Shown: one piece after another, positions 51,943-63,528 of the stretch | How the letters are laid out: each line of letters opens with the position of its first letter | Position numbering within the stretch: the stretch's first letter is position 1 | Assembly: GCA_963764565.1 (NCBI GenBank) | Contig: CAVXTD010000011.1 | Location: 124,001 to 188,000, forward strand | Origin: DATBLE01 sp963764565 | GTDB lineage: Bacteria > Actinomycetota > Thermoleophilia > Gaiellales > Gaiellaceae | DNA: 64,000 bases | Direction: 5' to 3' | The notes under the pieces: generated by a model | Seen by the model: only the letters and a program-made list of their open reading frames with translations | Told to the model about the DNA's origin: nothing | Databases searched by the model: none | Position numbers and translations under genes: made by a program

Positions 51943-54022
51943 TCACCTCCGCGGCGTGGTCGTAACCACCTTCGACGTCGCGGTGGAGCCGTCGAGCGCC
52001 CGGGCGACGGCCGCCACCTCCACATGCTCGCCTTTCCGGTAGCGGGCGGGGTCGAGGAACGCGCGGTAGGGCGCCGAGTCGTCGACTGCCAGCCGCTGCC
52101 AGGAGCCTCCGAGGCGGCGGGTGGCGAAAGCCACGCTCACGGGTGGGCCGGGGATTGTCGCCTGGAGCAGCTCGTACGCGGAGACATCGTCTGGCTTCGC
52201 CGTCAGCGTCGGCGCGACGGCGGCCTTTCTCGGGATCTGCGTCATCGGCTGGACGAGCATTGCGGAGATAGACGGAATCGTCAGCACGAGGCCGGCGCCT
52301 GTGCCGGCGGTGGCGGTGCCCGACCCGAAGATCACGTTCCAGGACGTTCCCGGCGTCGCCGTCGCCACGGTCACGCGGGCGGGTGCATCGCCGTTGTTGA
52401 ACGCCTCGACGAGCTCGGTCCCGGTCGAGGCGTCGATCCGGGAGACGACGAGCACGGGGCCCGTCGCGTAGCGCACCACCGATGCTCCGGACGCGAGCGC
52501 CGGGTACCGGTCGCGCAGGTCGGACAGCGTCCGCAGGCGGGCCTGGATCGGGTTGTCGTCGACCTCGAACGAGGAGCCCTTGCCGATCGGTGGGGAGCCG
52601 ACTCGCGACTCGGTCTGCCAGTCGGGCACCTGGGTCGGGAACATGTCCTCGCGGGCGGCCTTGTCGCCGCCGGAGCCGATCATGCCGACCTCGTCCCCGT
52701 ACATCACGACCGGAGCGCCGCGGAGGAGGTACAGGAGGTCGTAGCCGAGGAGGACGCGCTGCAGCAGCGCCCCGGGGCCGAGGCCGGGCGCCTGCGAGAG
52801 GATCTGCTGGGCAGCCCGGCCCATGTCGTGGTTGCCGAGGAAGGTCGGGAAGGCCGGGTCGATCCCGTTGCCGAGGCGGAAGTAGTCGTCGTCCTCGAGG
52901 CGAAAAGCGATGCCCTTGGCCCCCGACGCGCCCGCGGCGTACGCGGAGGCGACCTCTTGGTAGGGGAAGTCGAGCACCTGCGGCAGCCCCCGCGTGCGCA
53001 CGAAGGTCGAGAGGTCGACGGCGTCGTTCAGCGTCACCTCGCCGAAGATCGGAAAGTCGGCGATCCCGGCCGACCTTGCAGCCTGGCGAATCTTCGGGAC
53101 CCAGAGCCGGAAGAACGCGGCGTTGACGTGCTTGGCCGTGTCGACACGGAAGCCGTCGACATGGAAGCGCGCGATCCATGACGCGTAGATCTGCGCGAGC
53201 CCGTTCATCACGTTCGGCTTCTCGGTGAACAGGTCGTCGAGGCCGTAGAAGTCGCCCTGCTCGAAGCACTGCTGGCTGCAGGAGCCGAAGTCGATGTTGC
53301 CGCGGTCGTGGTAGTTGAGCGGATCGTTGAGCCACTCCGGCTTCTTCAGGTGGCGATCGGGCGGCGCGACGTACGGAACCTCGGGCATGTAGCGGGCTGC
53401 CAGGCAGGGGAAGCGCTTGGCGGTCACGTAGCGGTCGGCGTTGAAGAAGCGGCCGTGGCAGTCGCGGAAGCGGATGTCGGAGTAGGTCGAGCTGTTCGCC
53501 AACAGGATCACGTCGGCGGTGTGGTTGACGACGACGTCCAGGTACACCTTTAGGCCGAGCGCGTGCGCCGCAGCGACCAGGTCGGCGAAGTCCTGATCGG
53601 TGCCGAGGTGCGGGTCGACGGTGGTGAAGTCGAGACCCCAGTAGCCGTGGTACGCGGAGCTCCCGGCCGCGACCGGATCCTGCTTCACCGCCGGAGTCAA
53701 CCAGAGCGCGGTGAAGCCGAGGTTCTTGATCTGCTGCAGGTGCGCGGCCAGGCCCTTCAGGTCGCCGCCGTGGAAGTACCCGAAGTCGGCCGGGTCGTAG
53801 CCCGTGACGTTGGCGGTTCCCTTCAGGCCACCGGTGTCGTTCGACGGGTCGCCATTCGCGTAGCGGTCCGGCATGACGAAGTAGATGCGCTGGGACGCGA
53901 GCGACGACTGCGTTGCCGGCGTGGACAGGGCCTCCAACACGGCACCCGACGGAGGCGCAGCAGGCGAGGGTGCCGCGCTACCGGCGAGCGCGACGGCGAG
54001 CGCCAGCGCGGCGATCGCCCCA

Positions 54023-54051
<29 letters not shown>
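51943..54051 (-). CDS. Secreted GH13 alpha-amylase-family glycoside hydrolase
   Basis: This is a 702-residue enzyme with a signal peptide (about residues 1-32, ALALAVALAGSAAPSPAA). The GH13 catalytic barrel has region I DVVVNH (about 175), region II GFRVDTAKHV with the nucleophile Asp, region III FGEVT with the acid Glu and region IV FLGNHD. Six cysteines (for example FRDCHGRFF, RFPCLAAR, GSCSQQCF) suggest disulfides. A C-terminal beta domain and a further 90-residue domain (PKAAVAPTLTAKP onward) follow. It cuts starch or glycogen outside the cell to supply the adjacent MalEFGK-type importer. Its ATG overlaps the MalK gene end by 29 bases. The gene is complete. Confidence 0.9.
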
Positions 54052-55201
<1,150 letters not shown>

Positions 55202-55242
55202 GTGTCTCAGACCTCCTGAAATCGAGCCGAGCCAGACTGAAG

Positions 55243-57085
55243 TCAGGCACCGGCCAGCCTCCATATGTGGAACGCGGGCCCGTCTCCGGGCAGCCCGACC
55301 TCTCCGTTTTCGAGGTTCGCCTCCCCGCCGTACAGCACCTCGAGGCCGCGGCACCCGAGGGCGGACAGCGGCAGTCGAATCGGATCGTGGCCGGCACGCG
55401 CGGCGAGGCACAGGAGGCGCTCGTCCCCGTGCTCGCGCAGGTACGCGATCGCGTGCGGGCCGACCGCGGCGTAGCGGATCCCGCCGCGGGCGAGTGCCGG
55501 CGAGTCGCGGCGAAGCGCGATCAGGCGGCGGTACTCATCGAGGAGCGCGGTGTCCCAGGCCTCCGGGCGGTTCCACGGCATCGTCCGCCGCGCATCCTCG
55601 CCCCAGCTCTCCTTCCAGCCCCAGCTCGTCGCCGGCAAAGACCATCGGCACGCCCGGAGTCGTCATCTGGAGGCCGATCCCGACGAGCTGCAGGTCGCGC
55701 GAGCCTGCGACGGTGGCGAAGCGCGCGGTGTCGTGGCTGTCGAGGAGCGTCCAGGAGTGCAGCGTCGAGGGCCAGGGGACGCCGGCGCGGAAAGGCGCGC
55801 ATGGTCGCCGCCGCCTGCACGCCGTCGATGCTCGGCAGGCCGACCGGAAATCCCCAGAAGCTCTTCCGCAGCTCCTCCGGCAGATCCCCGCGCAGCAACT
55901 CCCACACCGGCCGCAGGAAGCCCGCGTAGTTCATCGTCCCGTGCCAGCCGTCGCCGCGCAGATCGTCGCGGTAGTCGTGCGCGTGCTCCGCCACGAGCAG
56001 CGCGTCCGGGCGAACGGCTCGCAGGACGCGGCGCGTGGCAGCGCGCGAGCTCGTGGTTGTGATCGATCCCGTGGTAGCGGCCGGCCATGTTCGCAACGTC
56101 GATCCGCCAGCCGTCCAGCGCGTACGGTGGCCGCAGCCAGCGGGCGGTGACGTCGGCGAGCCGCTCGGCGAGCTCGGGCGAGCCGTGGTTCAGCTTCGGC
56201 AGGATCTTGATCCCCCACCACGCCGCGTACCCGTGTGGCAGTGCGTCGTCGAAGTAGTAGAAGTCGCGCTCAGGCGCGTCCGGGCTCGCCTCCGCGGCGC
56301 GAAACCACTCGTGGTGATTCCCGGTGTGGTTGAGCGTCAGGTCTCCGATCACCCGCATCCCGCGCGCATGGGCGGCCGCGGTCAGCGACGCGAGCGCGTC
56401 GTCTCCACCGAGCAGCGGGTCGACGCGGGCGAACGTCGTCGCGTCATACCGGTGCGTGGACCGCGCAGGGAAGAACGGGGTCAGGTAGAGGACGTTCGCC
56501 CCGAGGCGCTCGACGTGGTCGAGGTGCTGCTCGATCCCGCGCAGGTCGCCGCCGAACCACTCCCGCGGGGTCTCGGGCGAGCGGCCCTGCGGCAGGGCGT
56601 CCCAATCGCGGGGAACGGCCCAGTCCGGCGGGTCGATCCGGAGGCCGCTCGAGGCGAAGCGGTCGGGGAAGATCTGGTAGACGACCGAGCCGAGATGCCA
56701 CTCCGGCCCTCCGGGCCAGGGTGCGTGAACGAAATCGTCGGCGTCCGGAACGTCGCTGGCGACCCGGCCGAGGCCATTCACCCAGCTGTATCCGACTTCC
56801 CCGCCGGAGAGCAACCAGCGGTAGCGAGTCACCGACGCGGTCGCCGGAAACGCCGCCTGCCACCACGTCTCGGTCTCGGTCTTCGCGTCGACCACGGCAG
56901 GGGCGGCGAGCGCCTCGCCGTCGTGGACAGTGCGCAGGATCACGCGGTCGGCGAGCCCGTGCGGTGCGCGGAGCCTGACGATGCACTGCTCGCCCGAGTC
57001 GTCGAGACGGACACTGCGACCCGTCGTGGTGCGGCTCGCCGAGCAGGTCCGTCACGCGCGAACTACGAACACTGGCAGCTCTCAT
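55243..57085 (-). CDS. Cytoplasmic GH13 maltodextrin hydrolase, cyclomaltodextrinase/neopullulanase-like (four frameshifts)
   Basis: This is a protein of about 615 residues with an N-terminal immunoglobulin-like domain (MRAASVRSSRVTDLLGEP to RYRWLLSGGEVGYSWVN), typical of neopullulanases. The GH13 barrel has WHLGSVVYQIFPDRFA, region I DLTLNHTG, region II GWRIDVANM, region III VAEHAHDY and region IV LLDSHDTARF. Late in the barrel comes PMVFAGDELGLEG. Frame breaks near 57025, 56046, 55789 and 55622 are each repaired by one CG/GC. No signal peptide is seen, so it acts on imported dextrins. The ATG overlaps the MalG stop (ATGA). It is the most damaged gene in the window. Confidence 0.83.
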
Positions 57086-58041
57086 CCCTTCACCGACCCC
57101 GCCGTGAGACCGCTCACGATCCAGCGCTGCAGGAACATGAAGAGCGCCGCGACGGGAAGCGCGGCCATCAGCGTCCCGGCGGCGAATGCGCCCCAGGTCT
57201 GGTCGTACTGGTTGTTCACCAGCTGATTCATCCCGACGGGAAGCGTGAAGTGCTTCGTCGTCTGGAGAATCGTCGACGCAATCACGAACTCGTTCAGCGT
57301 GAAGACGAATGAGATCAGCGCGACGACGGCCAGCACGGGCGCCGCGAGTGGCAGGACGACGCCCCAGAAGATCTGTGCCGGCGTGGCGCCGTCGACGCGC
57401 GCGGACTCGTCGAGCTCGGTCGGGATGGTGTCGAAGAACCCCTTCATCAGCCATGCCTGCACGCCCATCGCTCCGCCGAGGTAGACGGCGATCACCGCGG
57501 CCAGCTTGTCGAGTCCGAGCTGCGGGAAGATGGCGCCGAGGTTGTGGATGATCAGGTAGATCGCGGCGATCGCGACGAACTGCGGGAACATCTGGATCAG
57601 CAGCAGCCCGAGCATTCCGATGCGTCTGCCCTTGAACCTGAAGCGGCTGAACGCGTACGCCGCCAGCGCGCCGAGCATGGTCGAGATGATCGCGGTCAGG
57701 GCCGCGATCAGCATCGAGTTGAGGTACCACCACGGATACGGGAAGTCCTGCTTGGCGCCGGTGTTGCCGATGACCTTGTTGTGCAGCACCGAGCCGAAGT
57801 TGTGCAGGCTCGGGTGAGCCGGGTACGGCTTCGCGTACTGGAGGCTGTTCTGGTTGTCGAACGATGCGGAGACGACGTAGACGACCGGGAAGAGCGAGAC
57901 GACGACCGCGATCAGTCCGACGACGTGTCGCCACCACGTGTCCTTCAGCTTCGGGCGCTTGCGCGGAGCCCGCGTGCCGGCCAGGGTCGCCGCCATCGCG
58001 TCGTCGTGACGGCGGTTGTGCGACGTCGGGATCTCGCTCAC
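57082..58041 (-). CDS. MalG-like maltodextrin ABC importer permease
   Basis: This is a 319-residue permease with six transmembrane helices after a 40-residue cytosolic N-terminus. The EAA loop is FFDTIPTELDESARVDGATP, and the C-terminus QRWIVSGLTAGSVKG is the hallmark of MalG, where the tail contacts the ATPase. PWWYLNSMLIAALTAIIST and LIQMFPQFVAIAAIYLI are also typical. It is intact, and its ATG is one base past the MalF stop region, so both are probably co-translated. It forms the channel with MalF. Confidence 0.92.
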   Translation of the reverse strand: MSEIPTSHNRRHDDAMAATLAGTRAPRKRPKLKDTWWRHVVGLIAVVVSLFPVVYVVSASFDNQNSLQYAKPYPAHPSLHNFGSVLHNKVIGNTGAKQDFPYPWWYLNSMLIAALTAIISTMLGALAAYAFSRFRFKGRRIGMLGLLLIQMFPQFVAIAAIYLIIHNLGAIFPQLGLDKLAAVIAVYLGGAMGVQAWLMKGFFDTIPTELDESARVDGATPAQIFWGVVLPLAAPVLAVVALISFVFTLNEFVIASTILQTTKHFTLPVGMNQLVNNQYDQTWGAFAAGTLMAALPVAALFMFLQRWIVSGLTAGSVKG

Positions 58042-58042
58042 C

Positions 58043-59698
58043 TCATCGCACGGTCTCCAGTGCCTTGGTTCGCCAGAACGAGATGCCCGAGATCGAGGCG
58101 ACGACGAAGAAGATGACGATCCCGAATGCGCTGGCGAGGCCGTAGTTGCCGCCCGTCCCGGTCGCGACCGCGATCTTGTACGTGTAGCTGATCAGGATGT
58201 CGGTGTTGCCGGCGATCGTCGACTCGCCCGTGTACGGGCCGCCCTGGGTCAACAGGTAGATGTTGTTGAAGTTGTTGAAGTTGAAGGCGAACGACGCGAT
58301 CATCAGCGGCGCGACCGCGACGAGCAGCAACGGCAGCGTCACCCGCCGGAAGATCTGAAGGGGCCCCCCGCCGTCGACCCGTGCGGCCTCCGTCAGCTCG
58401 TCCGGGATCGACTGGAGCGCGCCCAGCGAGACCAGGAAGAAGTACGGCGTCGTCAGCCAGACGCTGACGAGTACGACCGCGATCCGCGGCCACGTGATGA
58501 ACGGCAGCCACGAGATCACGCTGCCGCCGAACTCCCACGGGATGTCGTGGATCCCGATGTGCCCGATGAGCTTGTTCACGACGCCGAAGCTGTCGTTCAG
58601 GAGCCCTCGCCAGACGAGCAGCGACAGGAAGCCGGGGATCGCGTACGGGATGATCAGGATCGAGCGGTAGACCTTCTGGAAGCGCAGGCCGCGCTTGTCG
58701 AGGGTGATCGCGAGGAAGAGGCCGGCCGAGAACGAGAAGAAGACGGTTGCGGCGGCGAAGACGAACGTCCAGGCGAACACCGACAGGAACGGCTTCCGGA
58801 CGAGTGGGTCGTGGATCATCGTGTCGAAGTTCCGGAAGCCGGTGTACGTCTTCCAGCCCGGGAGGAGCTCCTCCCCGGTCGCGGAGACGAACGAGCCGCG
58901 GCCGTTGTCGCGGTAGAGCTTGCCGTCGGCGATCCTGACGAACACGTTGCGCTTCGCGTCGTAGCGGTACGTCGGCTTGAGCTCGACCGCGGTCGTGGTG
59001 CCTTGCGGCTCGAACGCCGTGTCGCCTTCGGTCGGCACCTTGTAGGCGCGGAGCTGCTGGTCGAGGGCGAAGAGCTCGGCGCCCTTCAGCAGCGTGTACC
59101 CCTTGGCGGCGGTCGGCGGCCCCATGGGCCCGACGGTCACGTCCGACTTCGGCAGCGCTTTCAGGCCCTTCGTCGTGCCGAGGTACACCGTGCCGCTGTC
59201 CGGGTCGCGCAGGAGCAGAACGAGCTTCCCGGACGAGTCGTGGGCGACCGCCATGTCGAACTGCCGCCCGTTCTGGGGCTCCTGCAGGGTGTTGATCTTG
59301 ATCGACTCGATCGCCTGATCCTTGGTGAGGATATGGCCGGTCGAGTAGTTCGAGAACGCGACGTTGACCGTGTAGAGGATCGGGGTGACCTGGAACCCGA
59401 TCAGGAAGATCGTGCCGGGGATCAGGAACTTCGCGGGCAGCGTCCACTTGCGGGGGATGATGTACAGGTAGTCGATCGCCGCGGTGGCCACCGCAACGAC
59501 CGCCACGGCCGGCCACCGGTGGTGCGAGCTGAGCACGTACAGCGCCCAGATGGCGAGCGCATTCGACGCCGAGAGGAGCGTGAGCTTGAGCGCGTAGCCG
59601 ACGCCGCCGGAGAACAGCGCGATGCCGCGTGCGATTCGCCCGGGCCGGAAAGCCTGCTGCTCACCCGATGCGGGTGCAGTCGGCGTCACTGTGCTCAC
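58043..59698 (-). CDS. MalF-like maltodextrin ABC importer permease
   Basis: This is a 551-residue permease with a long N-terminal membrane part (helices about 25-50, 60-80 and 90-115) and a large periplasmic P2-type loop of about 180 residues (about 120-300). Six core helices follow. The EAA loop is LGALQSIPDELTEAARVDGGG. The conserved FNNFNNIYLLTQGGPY segment follows, with the C-terminus FWRTKALETVR. The large loop is characteristic of MalF and contacts the binding protein. It is intact and longer than the E. coli protein. It starts 51 bases after the binding-protein stop. Confidence 0.92.
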   Translation of the reverse strand: MSTVTPTAPASGEQQAFRPGRIARGIALFSGGVGYALKLTLLSASNALAIWALYVLSSHHRWPAVAVVAVATAAIDYLYIIPRKWTLPAKFLIPGTIFLIGFQVTPILYTVNVAFSNYSTGHILTKDQAIESIKINTLQEPQNGRQFDMAVAHDSSGKLVLLLRDPDSGTVYLGTTKGLKALPKSDVTVGPMGPPTAAKGYTLLKGAELFALDQQLRAYKVPTEGDTAFEPQGTTTAVELKPTYRYDAKRNVFVRIADGKLYRDNGRGSFVSATGEELLPGWKTYTGFRNFDTMIHDPLVRKPFLSVFAWTFVFAAATVFFSFSAGLFLAITLDKRGLRFQKVYRSILIIPYAIPGFLSLLVWRGLLNDSFGVVNKLIGHIGIHDIPWEFGGSVISWLPFITWPRIAVVLVSVWLTTPYFFLVSLGALQSIPDELTEAARVDGGGPLQIFRRVTLPLLLVAVAPLMIASFAFNFNNFNNIYLLTQGGPYTGESTIAGNTDILISYTYKIAVATGTGGNYGLASAFGIVIFFVVASISGISFWRTKALETVR

Positions 59699-59749
59699 GA
59701 GAAGACAGTGGGGTGGGCGCCCGGAGGACGCCCACCCTGCTCCTGTGTG

Positions 59750-60994
59750 TTAGCCGATCTTCGCGGCGATCGACTTGGCCGCTCCGGTGAAGGAACGCTT
59801 GGCCGGCATTGCACCGGCACCCTTGGTCGAGCGCACCCACGCCTGGCCGAGGTCGTTCCAGACGCTCGCCATCTGTGGGATGTTCGGCATCGGCACGCCG
59901 CCCTTGCCGGCCGCGCCGAACTGGGCCAGGATCGGATCGGCCGCCTTTGCCTTGATGTTCGCCGGCGTCCGGCCGCCTGCAGCGGCGAGTTCCGTCTGCG
60001 CGGACGGGGTCGAGAAGTAGTTCACGACCAGGTCCTTGGCCGCCGAATCGACGAGGTGCACCGCGGCGTACTTCGTGACCATCACGCCGTTCACGCCCAG
60101 GAAGGGCACGGCCGGCTTCACAATCGCCGGAATCGGGATCACCTTGAAGGAAACCCCGGCCTTCTGGATGTCCGCCACCGCCCATGGGCCGGTCAGCCAG
60201 AACGGCGCCAGCGACTTCTGGAACTGCGTGTTGCAGGTCGAGTAGTCGGTCTTGGAGTTGATCAGGCCTTCCTTGTTCCACTTGTCGATCAGAGCCGCGT
60301 TCTTCAGGAAGGTCGGATTCGCCAGTCCGATGTCCGACGCGTCGAGGTTACCGGCCTTGTTGAGGCCGAAGACGTAGCCGCCGAGACCGGAGAAGAACGG
60401 GTACATGTGGTACGCGTCCCCGCCCGACCCCTGCTGGACGCAGATGCCGTACGCGAGGTGGTTCTTCTTCTTGATCGCGAGCGCGGTGGACTCGAGCTGC
60501 GCGAAGGTCGTCGGCATCTTCGGGACGAGCTTCGTGTTGACGAGCAGGCCGACGTTCTCGACCTGCACGGGGATGCCGTACAGCTTCTTCACGGCGGTGC
60601 CGTAGGAGAATGAGTCGAGCGTGTACTTCGGGAACTGCGCCTTGATGCTCGTAGACGGGTAGAGCGGCTCGACGAGGCCGTTCGCGGCGAGCTCGCCGGT
60701 CCAGTCGTGGGCTGCGAGGACGACATCAGGAGCGTCCGCGGCGCTGACCGTGCCGAGGTTCGACCGGATCGACCCGAAGTCTTTCGACACGACCTTGACG
60801 GTCGCGCCGTTCGCCGCCGCCCAGGCGTCGGCGACCTTGCTGACGGCCGGAGCGCGGTTCGCGTCCGTCCAGATCACGATCGTCGTCGCGTTCGCCTTGT
60901 GAACGGTGGCCGAGGCCGTCGAGAGCGCCACACCGGCGATCAGCGCTACCGTGAGCACAGCCGACCCGGCCGCGCGCCAGTGGATGATCTTCAT
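59750..60994 (-). CDS. MalE-like maltodextrin-binding protein
   Basis: This is a 414-residue periplasmic-binding-fold protein with a signal peptide (HWRAAGSAVLTVALIAGVAL, cleavage near ASATVHKAN). It lacks a lipobox. Features are TIVIWTDANRAPAVSKVADA, APDVVLAAHDWTGELAANGL, YGIPVQVENVGLLVNTKLVP, AYGICVQQGSGGDAYHMYPF and PAIVKPAVPFLGVNGVMV. These fit maltose/maltodextrin-binding proteins. The ATG follows AAAGGAGG. It is the first gene of the minus-strand glucan unit, which runs MalE, MalF, MalG, GH13, MalK, secreted GH13. Confidence 0.9.
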   Translation of the reverse strand: MKIIHWRAAGSAVLTVALIAGVALSTASATVHKANATTIVIWTDANRAPAVSKVADAWAAANGATVKVVSKDFGSIRSNLGTVSAADAPDVVLAAHDWTGELAANGLVEPLYPSTSIKAQFPKYTLDSFSYGTAVKKLYGIPVQVENVGLLVNTKLVPKMPTTFAQLESTALAIKKKNHLAYGICVQQGSGGDAYHMYPFFSGLGGYVFGLNKAGNLDASDIGLANPTFLKNAALIDKWNKEGLINSKTDYSTCNTQFQKSLAPFWLTGPWAVADIQKAGVSFKVIPIPAIVKPAVPFLGVNGVMVTKYAAVHLVDSAAKDLVVNYFSTPSAQTELAAAGGRTPANIKAKAADPILAQFGAAGKGGVPMPNIPQMASVWNDLGQAWVRSTKGAGAMPAKRSFTGAAKSIAAKIG

Positions 60995-61155
60995 GAGAGA
61001 AGTCCTCCTTTCCCGCCCGGGCACAGCTGGAGCGCAACCCGCGGCTTGCTTGAATGGGACTCGCTTTCCGAGAGATTAGACATGGCCAACGTACTCCCGG
61101 CCGCTCGATACCGACAAGCGGGAAAACACGGATCGAAACCGGCGGAAAATGCTCA

Positions 61156-62634
61156 TCACTCGCTTGCTGTCCGGGAGATCCGCGCGTGGGTCGTGCTCGC
61201 ACGACGACGCGCCGGTCCTATGAGTTCGGCGCTTTCTAGCGCCGGCGGGTCGCCGCGTAGATTCCCGCCCGAGGCGAGCAGCAAGAGGGCTACGCCGCCA
61301 CCGAGCGCTGCGATCCCGATTCCGAGCAGGCGGGGGAAGCGGGCGCCGACCGCGACAACGGCAGTCACACCGCGCGAGCCGTCGGCGTTCATCACGACAA
61401 CTCGCCAGTCTCCGGTCTGCGGTGTCCACGAGAGCGTGCGTACTCCGGCACCGATGGTCTCGGCGCCCCAGAAGTCCGTCACCGTCGGCGCCACGCGTGG
61501 TGCGGCGCCCGGCTCCACGCGGAACGCCGATGCGCGGGCATCGAAGCGCGTCGCAACCTCACGGCGGACATTCGCCAGGTACGAGTCGACGGCAGCCGCC
61601 GGCCCGATCCCGACGAGGACCGGCTTGGTGCTCTCGGTGCGGATGCGGACCGTGCCGAGCAGGTCGCGGGCGACGAACCAGTTGCCTGCAGTTCCGGCGC
61701 GGTAGCTGTCTGAGACGAGCGCGTACGTGTCCGTCGAGTACACGGTCGCGCCGGTCATCAGGTAGCCGTCGGAGTCACGCTGAGTCTGGTCGAAGACCAG
61801 CGCCGCGCCGCCGGTCACGATCGCTGCCAGCCCGACGAGGGCGGCCAGACTGCTGACGATCACCGCCAGGACCCGACCCACGCCCCAGCTGGCCGTTCGG
61901 GCCGGCGACGTCTGGTCGGTTGACGCAACGGCGGCTTGCGCGCGCGGGGCCGAGGAGCCGATGGTCAGCCCGCCCGGCTCGGTCTCGCCGGTGTCGATCC
62001 GGAACGGAGGGTACTCGGGGGTCATCAGCGCCGCGTAGGCGCCGACCCGCAGCACCCAGCGGTTCAGCCCGAGCACGAGATCGAAGATCGAGCGCGGATA
62101 CTCGCCGCGGAAGAGCAGCATGATCACGGCGAACAGCACGAGCAGATCGATCAGCCCGACGCCGCCGGGCATGCCCGACCACCAGCTGACGCCCCATCCG
62201 CCGACGAAGATCGCCACGATCAGGTAGTGGGGGATCCCGGCGAGCCACCAGCCGATCAGCGGCAGCCCCCGGCGCTGCCTCTCCGGGTAGGCGATCTCGA
62301 GCCTCGCCGGGTAGTCGGGAACGTCGTCGAGGGTGAACGGCGGATACCGGTCGGTCCCGTTGGCGCCGAAGGCGTAGAAGGCGACGCGCCAGCTCCAGCG
62401 CAGCACGCCGACGTTGAAATCGAAGATCCCGCGCGGGTACCGGCCGGTGAAGAGCGTCACCACGAACGCCGCCACCGAGAGCAGCACGAACGCCACCCAG
62501 AGGAAGGCGAGCAGCAGATAGTGCGGAATTGCCAGCAGCCACTTCACCAGCCAGAGCGCTCGTGAGGGCTGCTCCAGATGCCCCTCGAGGCGCACCGGAT
62601 AGGGAGTGATCGAGGACGGATGCGTTGCTTCCAT
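61156..62634 (-). CDS. DUF4389 multi-pass membrane protein
   Basis: This is a 492-residue protein with two tandem DUF4389 repeats (about residues 10-115 and 120-215). Each has a WL..IPHYL motif, TGRYPRGIFDF or RGEYPRSIFDL, and a Y(R)YPPF motif before a loop. A central helix (VGRVLAVIVSSLAALVGLAA) leads to an extracytosolic beta-rich domain (about 280-445) and a final helix (LLGIGIAALGGGVALLLLA). The function is unknown; the family is common in actinobacteria. The ATG has GAAGGTGAG. It is not linked to the glucan operon, from which it is separated by 161 bases. Confidence 0.83.
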   Translation of the reverse strand: MEATHPSSITPYPVRLEGHLEQPSRALWLVKWLLAIPHYLLLAFLWVAFVLLSVAAFVVTLFTGRYPRGIFDFNVGVLRWSWRVAFYAFGANGTDRYPPFTLDDVPDYPARLEIAYPERQRRGLPLIGWWLAGIPHYLIVAIFVGGWGVSWWSGMPGGVGLIDLLVLFAVIMLLFRGEYPRSIFDLVLGLNRWVLRVGAYAALMTPEYPPFRIDTGETEPGGLTIGSSAPRAQAAVASTDQTSPARTASWGVGRVLAVIVSSLAALVGLAAIVTGGAALVFDQTQRDSDGYLMTGATVYSTDTYALVSDSYRAGTAGNWFVARDLLGTVRIRTESTKPVLVGIGPAAAVDSYLANVRREVATRFDARASAFRVEPGAAPRVAPTVTDFWGAETIGAGVRTLSWTPQTGDWRVVVMNADGSRGVTAVVAVGARFPRLLGIGIAALGGGVALLLLASGGNLRGDPPALESAELIGPARRRASTTHARISRTASE

Positions 62635-62920
62635 CAGGACTCACCTTCCTTCGAATGCTCGGCCAATGAACCAAGCCCTTTCGCCGATTGCGGCCCGGCG
62701 GTGCGCACGTCGAGGCAGCGAGCCGCCGGCACCACGCAGTACACAGGAGACCATCGCGGGATCCGGCCGCGGCGGCATCCGCGCCGGCCCCGAATCGGAG
62801 GCGGCGAAAACTACCGACTCGGGTTCAGCAGGTCCGATGTCACTCGCGGAGCAGGCGGCCGGCGGGGACGCGCGCGTCGGCGCACGCCCCGGCCGCGCCC
62901 TGAGGGACTTGTCCTACTGC

Positions 62921-63340
62921 CTAGGCCGGCGCGCCCTGTGGGACGGCGCCCAGCTGTTGCATCATCGCCATCGCGTCGAAGACGCCCCAGTGCTCGTGCG
63001 CGAGGCCGTCGTCGCCGAAGCGGATGATGTCCACGGCTTGCACCTCGACGCTCTTGCCGGTGGCCGGCATGCCCATGAAGTCGCCCTGATTCGTCCCCGT
63101 GCACGTGATCCGAGCGACGACCTTGTCTCCGCTCGGCAGAACGTCCTCTGGCTCCATGTGCAGGTCGGGGAACGCCGCGATGTACATGGTGAAGAACTGC
63201 CTGACGCCGTCCTTCGTCGGCGCAAGCCCGGGCGTTACCTCGTGCTCGACGAAGTCGTCGGCGAGCAGCTCGCAGAAACCGTCGATGTCGTGGGCGTTGA
63301 TCCGCTCATACATGCGTGCCAGCGTGGCAGTGTGATCCAC
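62921..63340 (-). CDS. SnoaL-like polyketide cyclase-family protein (NTF2 fold)
   Basis: This is a protein of about 139 residues with the SnoaL signature: LARMYERINAHDIDGFCELL, DFVEHEVTPGLAPTKDGVRQ, FPDLHMEPEDVLPSGDKVVA, TGTNQGDFMGMPATGKSVEV and DGLAHEHWGVFDAMAMMQQL. The GTG start (VDHTATLARM) has AGGAGGGGAAG immediately upstream and is preferred to a longer frame. Stand-alone SnoaL-like proteins occur widely and usually have no known substrate. No polyketide genes are present. The 286 bases to the upstream DUF4389 gene hold no other recognisable feature. Confidence 0.82.
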   Translation of the reverse strand: MDHTATLARMYERINAHDIDGFCELLADDFVEHEVTPGLAPTKDGVRQFFTMYIAAFPDLHMEPEDVLPSGDKVVARITCTGTNQGDFMGMPATGKSVEVQAVDIIRFGDDGLAHEHWGVFDAMAMMQQLGAVPQGAPA

Positions 63341-63528
63341 CCTTCCCCTCCTGGTCGTTTGACCGCCGACTGTAGGGACTGCCCAGACGCCGCGCAAGGC
63401 CACGCCAGGCCCTTAACCGAGGGCCGCCGAAGGCGCCGACCGATCGGAACCGCTCGCCGGGCTACGGCCCTCGGTAGGAGGCAAGCTCGCGGGTCCGACT
63501 CCGGATTAGCCACCCGTTGGCGTTCGTT